Positions 41,846-49,585 of a stretch of DNA of 49,585 nucleotides are shown in pieces (position 1 is the stretch's first letter; each line of letters starts with the position of its first letter). A model generated the notes under the pieces. The model did no database searches, was not told the DNA's origin, and saw only the letters and a program-made list of their open reading frames with translations. The position numbers were made by a program, and so were the translations under genes. Source of the DNA: Domibacillus indicus (GTDB lineage Bacteria > Bacillota > Bacilli > Bacillales > Domibacillaceae); contig NZ_LAJB01000018.1 in assembly GCF_000970685.1 (NCBI RefSeq), forward strand, positions 1 to 49,585, read 5' to 3'.

Positions 41846-43045
41846 TTGGGCTATTATGATGAAGGGCGTACAGGAAGAAACAAGCGCGGCGGAAAAAGCG
41901 GCTACTTTTTGTCAGGGCTTGCCGGCGTTGTGATTGGAGCGGCTCTTGTTGTCGCTACTCTTCCAGCGATTGTAGACTATCAAAATGAAAATGAAGGTGT
42001 ATCGGTTTCTGAAAATAAATCAGAGGGCACTTCAGAACAGGTGTCGCTTGATGTCACAACCGATGTGACCCAGGCGGTTGATAAAGCACAGGAAGCAGTG
42101 GTTGGGATTACCAATATTCAAGAAACGATGGACTTTTTTGGAGCAGGATCAACTACGCAGGAAGCCGGCACTGGGAGCGGCGTTATTTATAAGAAAGACG
42201 GAGACACAGCTTTTATCGTAACCAATTATCATGTTATTGAAGGAGCCCAGCAGCTTGAGGTGACACTTGCTGATGGCACAAAAGAGCCGGCGGAACTCTT
42301 AGGCGGTGATGTATGGACGGATCTGGCTGTATTGACGATCAGCGGAGCCAATGTGGGGAAGGTAGCCGAATTCGGCGATTCTGAGGCCCTTAAAATCGGT
42401 GAGCCGGTCATCGCCATTGGGAACCCGCTCGGGCTTGAATTCTCGGGCTCTGTTACCCAGGGGGTTATATCCGGCCTGGAGCGTGCCATTCCGGTTGATT
42501 TAAACGGAGATATGGTTAACGATTGGCAGGCGGAAGTGCTGCAGACGGACGCAGCAATCAACCCGGGAAACAGCGGCGGAGCGCTTGTAAATATCGCCGG
42601 CCAGGTTGTTGGCATCAATTCAATGAAAATTGCCCAGAATGCAGTTGAAGGAATTGGTTTGTCTATTCCAATTGATACAGCCCTGCCGATCATTCAGGAT
42701 TTAGAAAAATTCGGTGAAGTGAAACGGCCGGCAATGGGTGTTACTCTTCAAAACCTGAATGAGCTGCCATCCTATCATCAGCAGCAAACATTAAAGCTGC
42801 CGAAAGATATTAAAGAAGGCGTTATTATCGAGCAAGTACTCACAAATTCGCCAGCCGCAAAAGCCGGCCTGCGGGAATATGATGTTATTACGGCTTTGGA
42901 CGGTGAAGCTGTTCAGGATGTTATTGCTCTTCGCAAATATATGTACGGCAATAAAAAATCAGGTGATACCGTGAAGGTGACGTATTATCGCGATGGAAAA
43001 CAGCAGGAAACCGATATGAAGCTAGTAGCGGAGAGTGATTTATAA
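41846..43045 (+). CDS. htrA: HtrA-type serine protease (DegP/YycK-like)
   Basis: 399 residues from a TTG with AAAGGATG upstream. A cytoplasmic N-terminus precedes one membrane anchor (about 23-45). Trypsin-like domain with H in NYHVIEG (about 128), D in TDLAVL (about 158) and S in GNSGGAL (about 243); a single PDZ domain (about 300-395). It degrades misfolded secreted proteins. It follows the wal operon as in Bacillus but has its own promoter. Confidence 0.96.
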   Translation: MGYYDEGRTGRNKRGGKSGYFLSGLAGVVIGAALVVATLPAIVDYQNENEGVSVSENKSEGTSEQVSLDVTTDVTQAVDKAQEAVVGITNIQETMDFFGAGSTTQEAGTGSGVIYKKDGDTAFIVTNYHVIEGAQQLEVTLADGTKEPAELLGGDVWTDLAVLTISGANVGKVAEFGDSEALKIGEPVIAIGNPLGLEFSGSVTQGVISGLERAIPVDLNGDMVNDWQAEVLQTDAAINPGNSGGALVNIAGQVVGINSMKIAQNAVEGIGLSIPIDTALPIIQDLEKFGEVKRPAMGVTLQNLNELPSYHQQQTLKLPKDIKEGVIIEQVLTNSPAAKAGLREYDVITALDGEAVQDVIALRKYMYGNKKSGDTVKVTYYRDGKQQETDMKLVAESDL

Positions 43046-43203
43046 TGGAAAAGCAGCAAATGGCCTGCTGCCTTGAGCATGTAGAGCTGGCACTCGATAT
43101 TGCTGTTGACGAATATGAAACAGCTCCTTTAATGGAAAAAGCGGCGGAAACAGTCTCGTGTGATTTTTGTGAAAATCTGGCTGTTTATACGATAGGAAAG
43201 TAA
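43045..43203 (+). CDS. CxxH/CxxC family small protein
   Basis: 52 residues; the ATG overlaps the htrA stop by one base (TAATG). Two cysteine clusters are visible, CLEH (9-12) and CDFC (39-42), which could hold a zinc ion. The sequence and location between htrA and rlmH match the small CxxH/CxxC protein family of Bacillus, whose function is unknown. It has no strong RBS, so coupled translation with htrA is likely. Confidence 0.85.
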   Translation: MEKQQMACCLEHVELALDIAVDEYETAPLMEKAAETVSCDFCENLAVYTIGK

Positions 43204-43240
43204 TATTTCGTTTAGAAAATGTGGATGGAATCTGTGGGTA

Positions 43241-43249
43241 TGTGGATAA
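43241..43249. promoter_or_regulatory. Exact DnaA box between htrA locus and the phosphodiesterase gene
   Basis: TGTGGATAA, with TGTGGATGG 21 bases before it (43220-43228). It lies just left of the 38-bp palindrome. Confidence 0.6.
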
Positions 43250-43255
43250 ATTCAG

Positions 43256-43293
43256 AAAATTCCCGTTATCAACATGTTGATAACGGGAATTTT
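43256..43293. terminator. Perfect 38-bp palindrome, likely bidirectional terminator
   Basis: Bases 43256-43274 are the exact reverse complement of 43275-43293, flanked by A and T runs. It ends the plus-strand htrA transcript and the minus-strand phosphodiesterase transcript. The centre is TTATCAACA joined to TGTTGATAA, a pair of near DnaA boxes. Confidence 0.75.
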
Positions 43294-43296
43294 TTA

Positions 43297-45579
43297 TTAT
43301 TTAACAATTATTTCTATCGGTTCAGAGACAAGATTCCACTCCTGGCCGAGCATCTCAAAGGTATGCCGGGCAAATACATAAGAGGTGCCGGGTTTTTCTG
43401 CTTTAATGGTGTTCCCGTCAATTTTAATCATATCACTGGATGAAAAAAGAGTGGTTTCAATATTTTCTTTTTTCTCAGTTCGATAATTTAAAAATGCTTT
43501 TGCTTGAATGGAGGCAGACTGGCCAATTTTTAAATTTCGTTTTTTGATCGGAGTTTCAATCCGGATTGGCGCCTCGGTCAGCCACTGTGTATAATCGGTA
43601 ATTGGTCCGATTAAGCCGTTTTGAAGCTGATTTCCAAAGTCCTCTTCATTGCGGAATGTCCAGTGAAAGCTGATCATACCACGCTGGCGAAGATACGATG
43701 TAAACTCAGGAGACAAGCTGCTGTAGCTGGAATTAAGCGTTGCATTTAAGCGGGAGGCATAATTTAACATACCGCGCGCGTCAGTTAATCTTGCTGTTTC
43801 CGTGCCAGGTACAGCTGCTGAATATAAATAACCGGAGGGTATACCCGGAGCAGAAGCGACAGATTGGGCTACGCTGTTTAAATGAAAGCTTTGCAGGACT
43901 ACCTGATCGAGCATTCCTTCTTCTTCAATAATACGAATCGTGTCTTCTGCGATGCCATCGGCTTTTAATTCTACCAGCAAAATAACGTCTTTGCCTTTAA
44001 AATTCTGCAAAAACTCCCGGAATGTCGGCACTTTTTCACCAGCAAATTCTTCTCCAAAATAAGAGCCGGCATCAAGAGACTGAATATAATCCAGTGTTAA
44101 ATCTTTTACACTGCCCGTTCCATTGGTGGTTCGGTCAACAGTGTAGTCATGCATAATAACAATCTCGCCGTCCTTTGTTTTCTGGACATCTGTTTCAATT
44201 AAATCTGCTCCGAGTTCATATGCCATCTGGTAGCCGGCCATTGTGTTTTCAGGGGCAAGAGATGGAATACCGCGGTGAGCAGCGACCACAGGCCGTTGAA
44301 CAAGCGTCCCTTCTGGATAGCGGCTGAACGCCGCGGCAGCTGATTCAGTGTTTTCCGTAATAATACCGTCAACCCCTGCGTGAATCAATTGATGCGCATC
44401 AAGCTCCGAGTCACCGGCCATACTACCCCAGACAGAAACAGCCCGGGTATGGAAAGTGTGGACCATCTCCGCCGTCAATAGTTTTTGCGGAAGTACGGCG
44501 GTTTTAGCGCCTGACGCATGAACCGCTTGAATAAATTGGTTTATATCATGCTTGTTAAGTGAGGATTGCTTATAAACAAGCGCACCGCGCACAGAAGGAA
44601 CCATTTCTTTTACTGTTTTTAAAATGGATGCCTGAGCAGAAACAATGTGTACATCCTGAACAGACAGCTCACGAAGCAGCTGAGCGGTTTTCCGGGCTGT
44701 TTCTTTATCATCAAGCTTAATTAAAGGAATTGTTTTACCGGCCATTTCAGTTAAATACGTGCGTAAAGGCGTTCCTTCTACTGATAAGTCAGCAGCAGGC
44801 TGGAGCATCATAGAAGAAGCGCCCTCCTGCTGTTCAAGCCGGGGAATTTCCGAAATAATCGTCGGCGCATTTAATAAATTTGTTTCAGGCTGATCACCTA
44901 AAAAAGCGCCTGTGTCGGATAAGGAAGGAAGATCTTCTGTTTGATCTGACACAACAATATTGTCAAATTTAACAGTGGCACCGGCTGCTTGAAAGCCGAT
45001 ACGGCCTTTCTGAAGAGCGGACGCCTGGTCAGTATCAATCACAAGCTGGCCGTTTATGTACTGCTGCACGCGATTTCCTTTTGAGATGATTTTTAATTGA
45101 TAGGTTTTATTGTAGGCAAATGTCTCGCTGTATGGCGCTTTATTGAGCACGGACCATTGGTTGCTGGCATTGCGAAGCGCAAATTCCACTCCATTTAATG
45201 CGCTGGCACCGCGCCGGACTGCCATTTGATAGTAGGGATAGTCAGTGCCCTGAACCCGGTACATAACAGAGGCCCAGCGCGTATCTTCAACCGCAGAAAC
45301 AAACGTCATATCTGCTTCGATCACATAATCGCCGCCTGAAACAGATTCGGGCGCAAGTACACGAGCTGGCTGTGATGTGGAAGGAGAGGATAAAACGAGG
45401 GAACCATTTTGAACAGCTGCCTGGCCCTGGATAACTTCCCAGCCGGCCGGCAGCACGGCTGCATCAAATGTTTCAGATAAAACGGCCTCCGCTGCAAGAG
45501 TGTGAAGGGGAACCCCTTCTGCCGGGGCAAAAAATACGCCGGCCGCTAAAAATAAGGGTACTGCTTTTTTCATTTTCAT
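43297..45579 (-). CDS. Secreted glycerophosphodiester phosphodiesterase family protein with N-terminal jelly-roll domain
   Basis: 760 residues. A signal peptide (1-30, probable cut after LHTLAA) precedes a LamG-like/laminin-type jelly-roll region (about 35-210), a linker, a middle region (about 235-420) that resembles a second phosphodiesterase barrel without catalytic residues, then the GDPD domain (about 430-670) with AAHRGIPSLAPENT, ETDVQ and MHDYTVDRTT, and a C-terminal Ig-like tail. It should hydrolyse glycerophosphodiesters or teichoic-acid glycerol phosphate outside the cell. RBS AAAGGAGG. It is read against the replication fork, between two core genes that are usually adjacent, so it is probably inserted. 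Confidence 0.88.
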   Translation of the reverse strand: MKMKKAVPLFLAAGVFFAPAEGVPLHTLAAEAVLSETFDAAVLPAGWEVIQGQAAVQNGSLVLSSPSTSQPARVLAPESVSGGDYVIEADMTFVSAVEDTRWASVMYRVQGTDYPYYQMAVRRGASALNGVEFALRNASNQWSVLNKAPYSETFAYNKTYQLKIISKGNRVQQYINGQLVIDTDQASALQKGRIGFQAAGATVKFDNIVVSDQTEDLPSLSDTGAFLGDQPETNLLNAPTIISEIPRLEQQEGASSMMLQPAADLSVEGTPLRTYLTEMAGKTIPLIKLDDKETARKTAQLLRELSVQDVHIVSAQASILKTVKEMVPSVRGALVYKQSSLNKHDINQFIQAVHASGAKTAVLPQKLLTAEMVHTFHTRAVSVWGSMAGDSELDAHQLIHAGVDGIITENTESAAAAFSRYPEGTLVQRPVVAAHRGIPSLAPENTMAGYQMAYELGADLIETDVQKTKDGEIVIMHDYTVDRTTNGTGSVKDLTLDYIQSLDAGSYFGEEFAGEKVPTFREFLQNFKGKDVILLVELKADGIAEDTIRIIEEEGMLDQVVLQSFHLNSVAQSVASAPGIPSGYLYSAAVPGTETARLTDARGMLNYASRLNATLNSSYSSLSPEFTSYLRQRGMISFHWTFRNEEDFGNQLQNGLIGPITDYTQWLTEAPIRIETPIKKRNLKIGQSASIQAKAFLNYRTEKKENIETTLFSSSDMIKIDGNTIKAEKPGTSYVFARHTFEMLGQEWNLVSEPIEIIVK

Positions 45580-45594
45580 TTCTATTCCTCCTTT

Positions 45595-45614
45595 AATAGA
45601 CTTCGCCGTCTATT
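45595..45614 (-). promoter_or_regulatory. Hairpin in the 5' leader of the phosphodiesterase gene
   Basis: AATAGAC and GTCTATT form a 7-bp stem around TTCGCC, 5 to 10 bases before the RBS. It could influence translation or mRNA stability. Confidence 0.4.
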
Positions 45615-45742
45615 CTGGCAGGAAATTATTAATAGAATATAAAGAGAATAATAAGTTGGCGAAAAATATCGAAAATTCGTTCTTTTTACCTTGAAAATAA
45701 AAAAGCCACGAACAAAAGAACGATATTTATGAATGGATACTA

Positions 45743-45751
45743 TGGTAAAAT
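45743..45751 (+). promoter_or_regulatory. Possible rlmH promoter (extended -10)
   Basis: TGGTAAAAT: an extended -10 with TAAAAT at 45746-45751, without a convincing -35. It lies upstream of two DnaA boxes. Confidence 0.45.
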
Positions 45752-45773
45752 ATAAATAAAATGGTTGTTGATA

Positions 45774-45795
45774 TGTGGATAACTTCTGTGGATAA
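45774..45795. promoter_or_regulatory. Two exact DnaA boxes upstream of rlmH
   Basis: TGTGGATAA at 45774-45782 and 45787-45795, same orientation, 13 bases apart. The B. subtilis ortholog yydA has a DnaA-box cluster at this place. Confidence 0.8.
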
Positions 45796-45830
45796 TATGT
45801 TTGTAAATTGTTTGTAAGGTGGAGCTGACT

Positions 45831-46310
45831 GTGAATATCTCGATTATAACAGTAGGAAAACTAAAAGAAAAATATTTAAAGCAGGGCATTGACGAGTATG
45901 TGAAACGCTTATCTGCTTATGCAAAAATTGATATTATCGAAGTGCCTGATGAAAAAGCGCCTGAACTTCTAAGCGAAGCAGAAATGAATCAGGTAAAAGA
46001 AAAAGAAGGAGAACGAATTTTGTCTAAAATTGGCCAGGATGCTCATGTGATTGCCCTTGCGATCAATGGGAAAATGAAGACATCCGAGCAGCTAGCAGCC
46101 GGTCTTGACAAGCTTGCCACCTACGGGAAAAGCAAGGTTGCCTTCGTAATCGGCGGTTCACTCGGCTTGAGTGAAACCGTACTGAAGAGAGCGGACGAAC
46201 AGCTTTCATTTTCGCCGATGACATTTCCCCATCAGCTTATGCGGCTGATTTTAGTAGAGCAGGTGTACAGGAGTTTCCGGATTAACCGCGGTGAACCGTA
46301 TCATAAGTAA
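45831..46310 (+). CDS. rlmH: 23S rRNA (pseudouridine1915-N3)-methyltransferase RlmH
   Basis: 159 residues from the GTG at 45831, with AAGGTGG 9 bases upstream; the GTG at 45819 overlaps that RBS. SPOUT methyltransferase that acts on pseudouridine 1915 of 23S rRNA in whole ribosomes. Conserved [10 protein letters not shown] and the C-terminal [20 protein letters not shown] are present. Last core gene of the window. Confidence 0.97.
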   Translation: MNISIITVGKLKEKYLKQGIDEYVKRLSAYAKIDIIEVPDEKAPELLSEAEMNQVKEKEGERILSKIGQDAHVIALAINGKMKTSEQLAAGLDKLATYGKSKVAFVIGGSLGLSETVLKRADEQLSFSPMTFPHQLMRLILVEQVYRSFRINRGEPYHK

Positions 46311-46334
46311 ATGAGGTTTATCGTAATGAACAGA

Positions 46335-46366
46335 AAAGTGCCAGTCCTAATATAGGCTGGAACTTT
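46335..46366 (+). terminator. Hairpin after rlmH
   Basis: AAAGTGCCAGTCCTA and TAGGCTGGAACTTT pair with mismatches around ATA. No T tract of length, so termination is uncertain. The rest of the 46311-46544 spacer is A/T-rich and shows no gene. Confidence 0.5.
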
Positions 46367-46544
46367 GCAGTGAAAATACTATATTCGACATTAACTGAGG
46401 AATTTACTGCTATTTTATGTTCCTAATAATTGTGTCAGTTTTTGTTTAATGATACAACAAGCAATTATATAATAAGGTAATATATATTGATAGCTGTCTA
46501 GCCGAATTTTAAGTTAATAGTAAATATTACCTGGGGAGTCATGT

Positions 46545-47381
46545 ATGATGAAAAGCACTGCTTTGTCGTGGAGAGAAATTCTGACCGACGATACGAAGCA
46601 TACCATTACTGGTAACGTCAAGGTAATCGAAGCATTTCCAATTCCGCAACTGAAGACGGAGCGGAGAGTATGGATTTACTTGCCAAGAAGTTATAACGAA
46701 GGCGCTCGCAGTTATCCCGTTATATATATGCATGATGGGCAGAATGTGTTTAATCAAGCGACATCTTGGGGAAGCGAGTGGGGTGTCGATGAGACGCTGG
46801 AGCAAATAACAATTGATGAACCTGCGCTCGAGGCTATCGTGGTCGCTGTAGATAATGGTGGCGATCAGCGCAACGATGAGTATAATTTCATAATTAACGC
46901 GGAATATGGCTTCGGAGGCAAAGGCGACGCTTATGCTGAGTTCCTCGCGAAGACGCTCAAGCCATATATCGACAGCCACTATCGGACTCTTCCCGGACCG
47001 AAGCATACAATGATTGTTGGAAGCTCGTTCGGTGCGTATATATCGCTCTACACCGCCATTCGGTATCCTGCTCAGTTCAACCGGGTGGGCGGCATTTCTT
47101 TCGTTATGTGGCAGGACAACGGCGCAATCATCCGATTAATTCAGCAGTCGGTCATTTCTCCTACACTTCGCCTCTATCTGAGCATCGGAGAACAGGAGAC
47201 CGATAATCCAGAGTTCAACCGGACTGCCCACGAGCATATCGCGCTGGTCATCCAGACGCTGAACGCAGCAGGGGTAAAGGATAGCAGAATTCGATTCGAC
47301 GTCATTCCAGGCGGAACGCATCACGAATCCACGTGGGGACCGCTATTTGCTGAGGCTCATCGTTGGCTGATTCAGCCATGA
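46545..47381 (+). CDS. Alpha/beta-hydrolase, putative esterase family
   Basis: 278 residues. Fold like the putative esterase family (esterase D / enterochelin-esterase C-terminal type): RVWIYLPRSY, VIYMHDGQNVFN, nucleophile elbow GSSFG (159-163, S161) and the catalytic histidine in GGTHHES (about 260). No signal peptide, so cytoplasmic. ATGATG start after GGGGAG. The substrate cannot be read. It lies past the conserved origin block, and its codons (for example CTC for Leu and GCG) look different from those of its neighbours. Confidence 0.82.
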   Translation: MMKSTALSWREILTDDTKHTITGNVKVIEAFPIPQLKTERRVWIYLPRSYNEGARSYPVIYMHDGQNVFNQATSWGSEWGVDETLEQITIDEPALEAIVVAVDNGGDQRNDEYNFIINAEYGFGGKGDAYAEFLAKTLKPYIDSHYRTLPGPKHTMIVGSSFGAYISLYTAIRYPAQFNRVGGISFVMWQDNGAIIRLIQQSVISPTLRLYLSIGEQETDNPEFNRTAHEHIALVIQTLNAAGVKDSRIRFDVIPGGTHHESTWGPLFAEAHRWLIQP

Positions 47382-47707
47382 TATAGTCCTTCACTTTATT
47401 TGGTTCAAATGTATTGCAAATTTTAATCAGTATAATAGTAGATGGAATTTTAGAAACAATTCATTCAAAGGATAGAAACAAAAGGCTAAAAGAAGTAATC
47501 AATAAAAAAATTCATTTAGATACACGACGAAGAACTGTCCCATAAATGTCGCAAATTTTTTTGCGGAAAAAGTAAACCGAATTGTTATGAAGAGAGCAAC
47601 ACGAAGCAGTAGTTATTCGTGTTGCTTTTGCTCTAAGAGGCAGACGGGACTGTTGGAAGAAAGTTATTTCTAGGGTTTGCGGCTAAATAGTATTGACGGC
47701 TTTACCC
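47382..47707. other. Intergenic stretch without a recognised gene
   Basis: A/T-rich spacer of 326 bases. It holds GCAAATTTTTTTGC (about 47552) and a good hairpin at 47596-47629. No frame has an RBS or family resemblance. Possible remnant sequence. Confidence 0.5.
47596..47629. terminator. Hairpin in the esterase-monooxygenase spacer
   Basis: GCAACACGAA (47596-47605) pairs with TTCGTGTTGC (47616-47625), followed on the plus strand by TTTTG. Could end transcripts from the esterase side. Confidence 0.6.
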
Positions 47708-48844
47708 TTAGAGCTGAAACTTGTACAAGCGCTGTGCCTGGCTGCGATAGATCCTTTCAGGGGCATGCTTCATTAGTTGATTTCTGATACTAGTGAATAG
47801 GAAGCTTTCTGATTGTGCCATTTTTCCAATCTTCCAGGATTGATTTGATATTTGTCCGATTCTCTCTCTGCGTCTGGCATCGTAATCTGCGAATGCTTCC
47901 TGATAATTGCTCTGTATGCGAAGGCATTCGGCCAAAATACGCGCATCCTCAATCGCCTGGCAGGCTCCCTGTCCCATATTGGGGGTAATAGCATGAGCAG
48001 CATCGCCGATAAAAACAACTCGATCCGAGTAGAAGCATTTCATAGGTGCAATATCCACGATATCGCGATGGATCATGTCATGGGATGTCGTTTTCAACAA
48101 AAGATCTGGTATGGGGTCATGATAGTTCTGGAACAGGCGGTGCAGATCCTTTGTAGAATAATTCGCAATACGGGGATCACTTTGGCGGGCATTGATAAGT
48201 GCATACCAATACACTTTGTTTTTTGGCAGCGGGACAATGCCGAAACGGCCTTTTGTTCCCCATGTCTCGATAAAACGATGAGATAAGCGTGGAAGACCGT
48301 CAACAGAAACAACACCGCGCCAGCAGGTATAGCCGGCATAGCGATACGTATCTTTTTGAAAAATCTGTTTGCGAATGCTGGAGTGGATGCCGTCCGCCGC
48401 GACGACCAGGCTGCCCGCCGCTTGACTGCCGTCACTGAACGCAACCCGCACGTGATTATCCTTTTGCTCAAGTCGCAAAAATTGTTTCCCCCATTCTACC
48501 GTGCCGGGAGGGAGAGCAGATAAAAGAATATGATGCAGGTCCTTGCGATGGATGGAATGTAAGCTGCCGTAGCCGGAAGGAACTGCAAGTTGATTGATAG
48601 GTCGGCCTCGATCCGATAGTATATGGAAGCCATCGCTTGGATTACCCTGGCGAATGATCTCGCTGGAAATGCCGTATGGCTTCAGCGCCTGCAAAGCATT
48701 CGGAGCGATAATGATACCCGCGCCAGCAGCAGCTGGCGCGGTATTTCTTTCGTATACTTTTACCTTCATCCCTATTTGCTGCAAGGTAATCGCAGAGCAT
48801 AGACCTGCGATTCCGCCACCTACGATCAGGATTGTCTGTGACAT
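47708..48844 (-). CDS. FAD-dependent monooxygenase (aromatic-ring hydroxylase type)
   Basis: 378 residues. Group A flavoprotein monooxygenase: GGGIAG (9-14) for FAD, the DG motif VVAADGIHSSIR (about 152), and FIGDAAHAITPNMGQGA (about 278), which binds FAD ribityl phosphate. Members hydroxylate phenolic or other ring compounds with NAD(P)H and oxygen; the substrate is unknown. RBS AGGAGGTGG. It follows a TetR gene by 24 bases on the same strand, so the two are an operon and the regulator probably controls it. Confidence 0.87.
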   Translation of the reverse strand: MSQTILIVGGGIAGLCSAITLQQIGMKVKVYERNTAPAAAGAGIIIAPNALQALKPYGISSEIIRQGNPSDGFHILSDRGRPINQLAVPSGYGSLHSIHRKDLHHILLSALPPGTVEWGKQFLRLEQKDNHVRVAFSDGSQAAGSLVVAADGIHSSIRKQIFQKDTYRYAGYTCWRGVVSVDGLPRLSHRFIETWGTKGRFGIVPLPKNKVYWYALINARQSDPRIANYSTKDLHRLFQNYHDPIPDLLLKTTSHDMIHRDIVDIAPMKCFYSDRVVFIGDAAHAITPNMGQGACQAIEDARILAECLRIQSNYQEAFADYDARRRERIGQISNQSWKIGKMAQSESFLFTSIRNQLMKHAPERIYRSQAQRLYKFQL

Positions 48845-48868
48845 AAATTATCTCCACCTCCTAGTTTC

Positions 48869-49459
48869 CTAGTTACGATCAATACCTTCCCATACGACAT
48901 CAAATTGTTTCCTAAAGGATTCGCTTATGGTTGTATATTGGGCTTCCAGCAGTGTCCATGACAGAACCGTATGGAAATAGACGCCGACAATTGCTGTGGC
49001 GATGACATCCGTTTCCCAGCGGCTATGCAGTTTACCGTTTTGTTTTGCACTGTCGATCATGGATGCCAGCTGCAGATGCAATTGTTGAACGCTTTTTGAT
49101 TCTTTTCCGGCGAGGGAAACCGACTTAATAATTTCCATTGAAGCCAGTTTCATGAGTTCGCTATGTGATGAAAAGTGAATAAGCAGATCATCTAACACAC
49201 ACATAATTTGTTCTTTAGGATGGTCGACATCCCGATGCTTTTCTATGCTCTGCTGCAATAAATCGATCTGGGATTCTCCAAGATAAAGCAAGATGTCTTC
49301 TTTCTTAGCAAAATAATTAAAAAAGGTTCCCTTCGCAATGCCGCACCTGGCTGTAATCTCCTGAACCGTAACCTGTTCAAACCCCTTTTCCTGAAAAAGC
49401 TGGAGTGCCTGTAAAAAAATTCGTTCCTTTAATTCCTTTTTACGCGATTCTCTTAGCAT
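48869..49459 (-). CDS. TetR/AcrR family transcriptional regulator
   Basis: 196 residues. N-terminal helix-turn-helix (about 29-50: VTVQEITARCGIAKGTFFNY), then an all-helical ligand and dimer domain. The ATG has GGGAG upstream. Its promoter (TTGACA, 17 bases, TATTAT) is followed by two palindromic TGAC-N4-GTCA sites, so it most likely represses itself and the monooxygenase until a ligand arrives. Confidence 0.92.
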   Translation of the reverse strand: MLRESRKKELKERIFLQALQLFQEKGFEQVTVQEITARCGIAKGTFFNYFAKKEDILLYLGESQIDLLQQSIEKHRDVDHPKEQIMCVLDDLLIHFSSHSELMKLASMEIIKSVSLAGKESKSVQQLHLQLASMIDSAKQNGKLHSRWETDVIATAIVGVYFHTVLSWTLLEAQYTTISESFRKQFDVVWEGIDRN

Positions 49460-49480
49460 GATCTTACTCCCTTCTCATTA

Positions 49481-49537
49481 TGACCATAGTCATTTAATGA
49501 CTACAGTCATAATAATACTGTTTTTTCTGCTTGTCAA
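49481..49537 (-). promoter_or_regulatory. TetR promoter and paired operators
   Basis: On the minus strand TTGACA (49532-49537), 17-base spacer, TATTAT (49509-49514). Two palindromes TGACCATAGTCA (49481-49492) and TGACTACAGTCA (49498-49509) have centres 17 bases apart and abut the -10. Sequence right of 49537 to the window end shows no gene start. Confidence 0.8.
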
Positions 49538-49585
49538 ATGAGCACCAAAGCGAGCTGGCGTATATAGAATGCGGGCAGGAAATAA

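Noticed and set aside
42561-42577. AACCCGGGAAAC in htrA as a Noc site
   Set aside because: Several mismatches in the left half; it encodes the conserved NPGNSGG motif.
42229-42693. A 154-codon frame antisense to htrA
   Set aside because: Shadow of the conserved protease domain; no family resemblance or RBS.

Overview
This 49.6-kb window spans the replication origin of a low-to-medium-GC Bacillota chromosome, almost certainly a member of Bacillaceae. The evidence is the nearly canonical Bacillus order gyrA-gyrB-recF-yaaA-dnaN-dnaA-oriC-rpmH-rnpA-yidC-mnmE-mnmG-rsmG-noc-parA-parB, followed by ychF-rpsF-ssb-rpsR, yybS-gdpP-rplI-dnaB-purA and walRK-yycHIJ-htrA-rlmH. Genes left of the origin read on the minus strand and genes to its right on the plus strand, so nearly all core genes are co-directional with the two forks. 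I cannot name the genus.

Left arm (1-10.0 kb, minus strand). The first ~180 bases look like the promoter and leader of an rRNA operon read leftwards out of the window. Then come a degenerate HD-GYP protein, gyrA, gyrB, recF, the S4 protein yaaA, dnaN and dnaA. The remB/yaaB gene usual between recF and gyrB is absent. oriC is bipartite: an unwinding element with DnaA-trios lies between dnaA and dnaN, and a DnaA-box cluster lies upstream of dnaA.

Right arm, core part (10.5-43.2 kb, plus strand). rpmH and rnpA are followed by yidC without jag, then tRNA-modification genes mnmE/mnmG and rsmG, the nucleoid-occlusion and partition genes noc-parA-parB, membrane proteins (DUF554, MscS), DUF951, the ATPase ychF, a FetB-like permease, the S6-SSB-S18 operon, two tandem chemoreceptor genes, yybS, the c-di-AMP phosphodiesterase gdpP, rplI, replicative helicase, purA with PurR-type boxes, tRNA-Asp and tRNA-Phe, the walRK-yycHIJ cell-wall operon, htrA, and a 52-residue CxxH/CxxC protein. 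Replication-control sites are scattered through this core: parS in parB and in walK, a Noc-type site in parA, and DnaA-box groups before mnmE, after htrA and before rlmH.

Right end (43.2-49.6 kb). A large secreted glycerophosphodiester phosphodiesterase gene sits head-on to replication beside a perfect 38-bp palindrome. After rlmH the conserved block ends and accessory genes begin: an esterase, and a TetR regulator with an FAD monooxygenase, the regulator preceded by two palindromic operators.

Most notable signals: three places where inverted DnaA-type boxes abut with no spacer, a ~150-bp element lying between two copies of the dnaB terminator hairpin, a degenerate HD-GYP active site, missing remB and jag, and the palindrome-bounded accessory end. 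I found no CRISPR array, prophage, transposase or clear novel defence system.
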